Source: Bryobacterales bacterium (GTDB lineage: Bacteria; Acidobacteriota; Terriglobia; Bryobacterales; Bryobacteraceae). From it: a DNA stretch of 33,708 bases. The notes under the pieces are model-generated. The model saw only the letters and a list, made by a program, of their open reading frames with translations. It did no database searches and was not told the DNA's origin. This document shows, piece by piece, positions 32,741 through 33,708 of the stretch (positions are counted from its first letter, which is position 1; the number at the start of each line of letters is the position of its first letter). The stretch is taken from contig JADLBD010000206.1 of NCBI GenBank assembly GCA_020847975.1, positions 1-33,708 of the forward strand, written 5' to 3'. The position numbers and the translations under genes were made by a program.

Positions 32741-33112
32741 GTGACGCAACTTATCTATGTCAGTTCGGCCAGCCATGCCATGGAGGAAGGGGAGCTGAAC
32801 GCATTGCTCGAAGCGGCTCGGAGGAACAATGAGCGGGACGGCATCACCGGGAAGCTGGTTTACAGCGAAGGCAACTTTCTCGAGGTACTGGAAGGGGACA
32901 GCGAGGTGGTGTATGAGGCGTTCCGCAGGATTCTGATGGACACGCGGCATGGAGGAATTCTGGTGCTGTCGGAGCGGGAGATCGAGGAGCGGGAGTTTGG
33001 GGAGTGGAGCATGGGTTGGGACAAGGGAGGGGCGGCGAAAGGGACGGTGGCGTGGAAGCTATTGGAGAGCTTCCGGCGGCAGCAGATGCGGGAGCACGCA
33101 CCGCGGGTGTGA
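32741..33112 (+). CDS. BLUF-domain protein with Gln-to-Glu substitution at the photochemical glutamine
   Basis: A 123-residue single-domain protein. BLUF hallmarks align residue by residue with Synechocystis PixD at an offset of 2: Tyr6 in LIYVS (PixD Tyr8), Asn29/Asn30 in RRNN (31/32), GITG (34-37) and W89-S-M91 (Trp91, Met93). The FLQVLEG motif, however, reads FLEVLEG, with Glu48 in place of PixD Gln50, the residue whose hydrogen-bond rearrangement drives BLUF photochemistry. No output domain is attached, as in other short BLUF proteins. GTG 32741 is preceded by GGAG with a 4-nt spacing. No partner gene is adjacent: the next gene is a SEC-C protein in the opposite direction. Confidence 0.85.
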   Translation: MTQLIYVSSASHAMEEGELNALLEAARRNNERDGITGKLVYSEGNFLEVLEGDSEVVYEAFRRILMDTRHGGILVLSEREIEEREFGEWSMGWDKGGAAKGTVAWKLLESFRRQQMREHAPRV

Positions 33113-33175
33113 TTCAGGTGGAGCATCGGGCTGAGGTGGAGAAGCAGACGCCGAGGATGGCAGCGTGTTGTGCCG

Positions 33176-33708
33176 CTATGGCCTGTGCTCCGAGGCGGCG
33201 GCAGCGTTTGCGGCGGGGTGAGGTTTGTTGAGACAACAACGCTTGAACTTGAGTCCGGAGCCGCAGGGGCAGGGTTCGTTGCGGCCGGGGCGAGGAGTGG
33301 AACGGACGGGTTGTGTTTCCTGTTCGGAAGTGTTCGGTTGTGTTCCGAATCGCTCGCGGCCGGTGGGTGGAGTTTCTTCCGATTCGGAGGGGCCGGCGGG
33401 CTCTGAGCGAGCTTCGAAGCCGGCGCGTTCGGCTTCGACGATGTGATCGAGGACGCCTTGGGCATAGCGGACCTGGCGATGGGAGAACTCGAGTTGGGCG
33501 AGATTTTCGAGTGCTTCTTCCTTGCCGGGTTGATTGATCTTTTCGGGTAGATGCCAGCCCTGGTCGGGGAAATGGGGGCGGTTGAGGACGGCGAGGGCGG
33601 CTTTGAGGCGAACGGAGGCGTGGACGGAGGGATCGTCGAGGAGGGAGTCGAGGGTGTTGATGGCTTTGGCGGAGAGGTCGCGGATGCGGTCGCGGAGAGT
33701 GGCGACGT
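33176..33708 (-). CDS. SEC-C zinc-motif protein, C-terminal part (runs off right edge)
   Basis: An open minus-strand frame, 177 codons inside the window, with no start before the edge. The last third carries GRNEPCPCGSGLKFKRCC, the SEC-C zinc motif (C-x-C-x8-C-C) of SecA and many other proteins, followed by an Ala-rich tail. The N-terminal visible part is helical (VATLRDRIRDLSAKAINTLD, then VRLKAALAVLNRP). The middle (about 105-145) is low-complexity (Pro/Ser/Thr/Glu). Similar proteins often start with a helix-turn-helix, but that part is outside the window. Function not assigned. Confidence 0.7.
   Translation of the reverse strand, partial: VATLRDRIRDLSAKAINTLDSLLDDPSVHASVRLKAALAVLNRPHFPDQGWHLPEKINQPGKEEALENLAQLEFSHRQVRYAQGVLDHIVEAERAGFEARSEPAGPSESEETPPTGRERFGTQPNTSEQETQPVRSTPRPGRNEPCPCGSGLKFKRCCLNKPHPAANAAAASEHRP

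Overview
The window looks like a stretch of chromosome from an Acidobacteriota bacterium, most likely of the Bryobacterales / Candidatus Solibacter type. This is inferred from gene content: Cys-type sulfatases, a long FG-GAP/VCBS surface protein, a DUF4159 protein, a CocE-like esterase, many exported hydrolases with RR-type leaders, and GC-rich coding sequence with long antisense open frames. No rRNA, tRNA, CRISPR array, insertion sequence or prophage gene was seen. The left and right edges cut through genes (an HU/IHF-like gene and a SEC-C zinc-motif protein).

Left block (1-4780), housekeeping: rpsA followed by an HU/IHF-family gene on the minus strand, with a consensus promoter at 1986-2014; a non-coding stretch containing hairpins and a plus-strand terminator with no gene to terminate; an ECF-like sigma factor; the YfiH/PgeF laccase-fold enzyme; and a DksA/TraR zinc-finger protein with a long structured leader.

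Middle block (4780-25345), accessory and envelope functions: a membrane GT39-like glycosyltransferase; a Mo-bisMGD oxidoreductase coupled to a small lipoprotein; an ABC-2-like exporter pair; a minus-strand run of secreted degradative enzymes (TIM-barrel glycosidase-like protein, arylsulfatase, CocE/S15 esterase); a DUF4159 protein; the FG-GAP protein and a tandem alpha/beta-hydrolase; a coiled-coil protein with a 45-nt duplication; a secreted amidohydrolase; a DUF4143 ATPase whose promoter is embedded in a 37-bp palindrome; and a mannonate-dehydratase-like enolase-superfamily enzyme.

Right block (25345-33708): a decayed formylglycine-generating-enzyme (FGE/SUMF1) gene whose stop overlaps the start of the enolase-superfamily gene; the threonine-degradation pair tdh-kbl; a YihY/BrkB membrane protein; a sulfatase / 3-hydroxyacyl-CoA dehydrogenase pair; a small dimeric-barrel-like protein; an exported sugar-phosphate-isomerase-like protein; a BLUF-fold protein in which the photochemically essential glutamine is replaced by glutamate; and the SEC-C protein running off the right edge.

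The main observations for follow-up are: the BLUF protein with Gln-to-Glu at the key flavin-contacting position; the 37-bp palindrome over the promoter and start region of the DUF4143 gene; the FGE pseudogene next to genes of a sulfatase-rich neighbourhood; a recurring -10-like hexamer 7-9 nt upstream of start codons that suggests widespread leaderless mRNAs and changes the start of the molybdoenzyme; and an orphan terminator suggesting an unannotated RNA next to rpsA. I saw no clear undescribed multi-gene system; most genes belong to known families.
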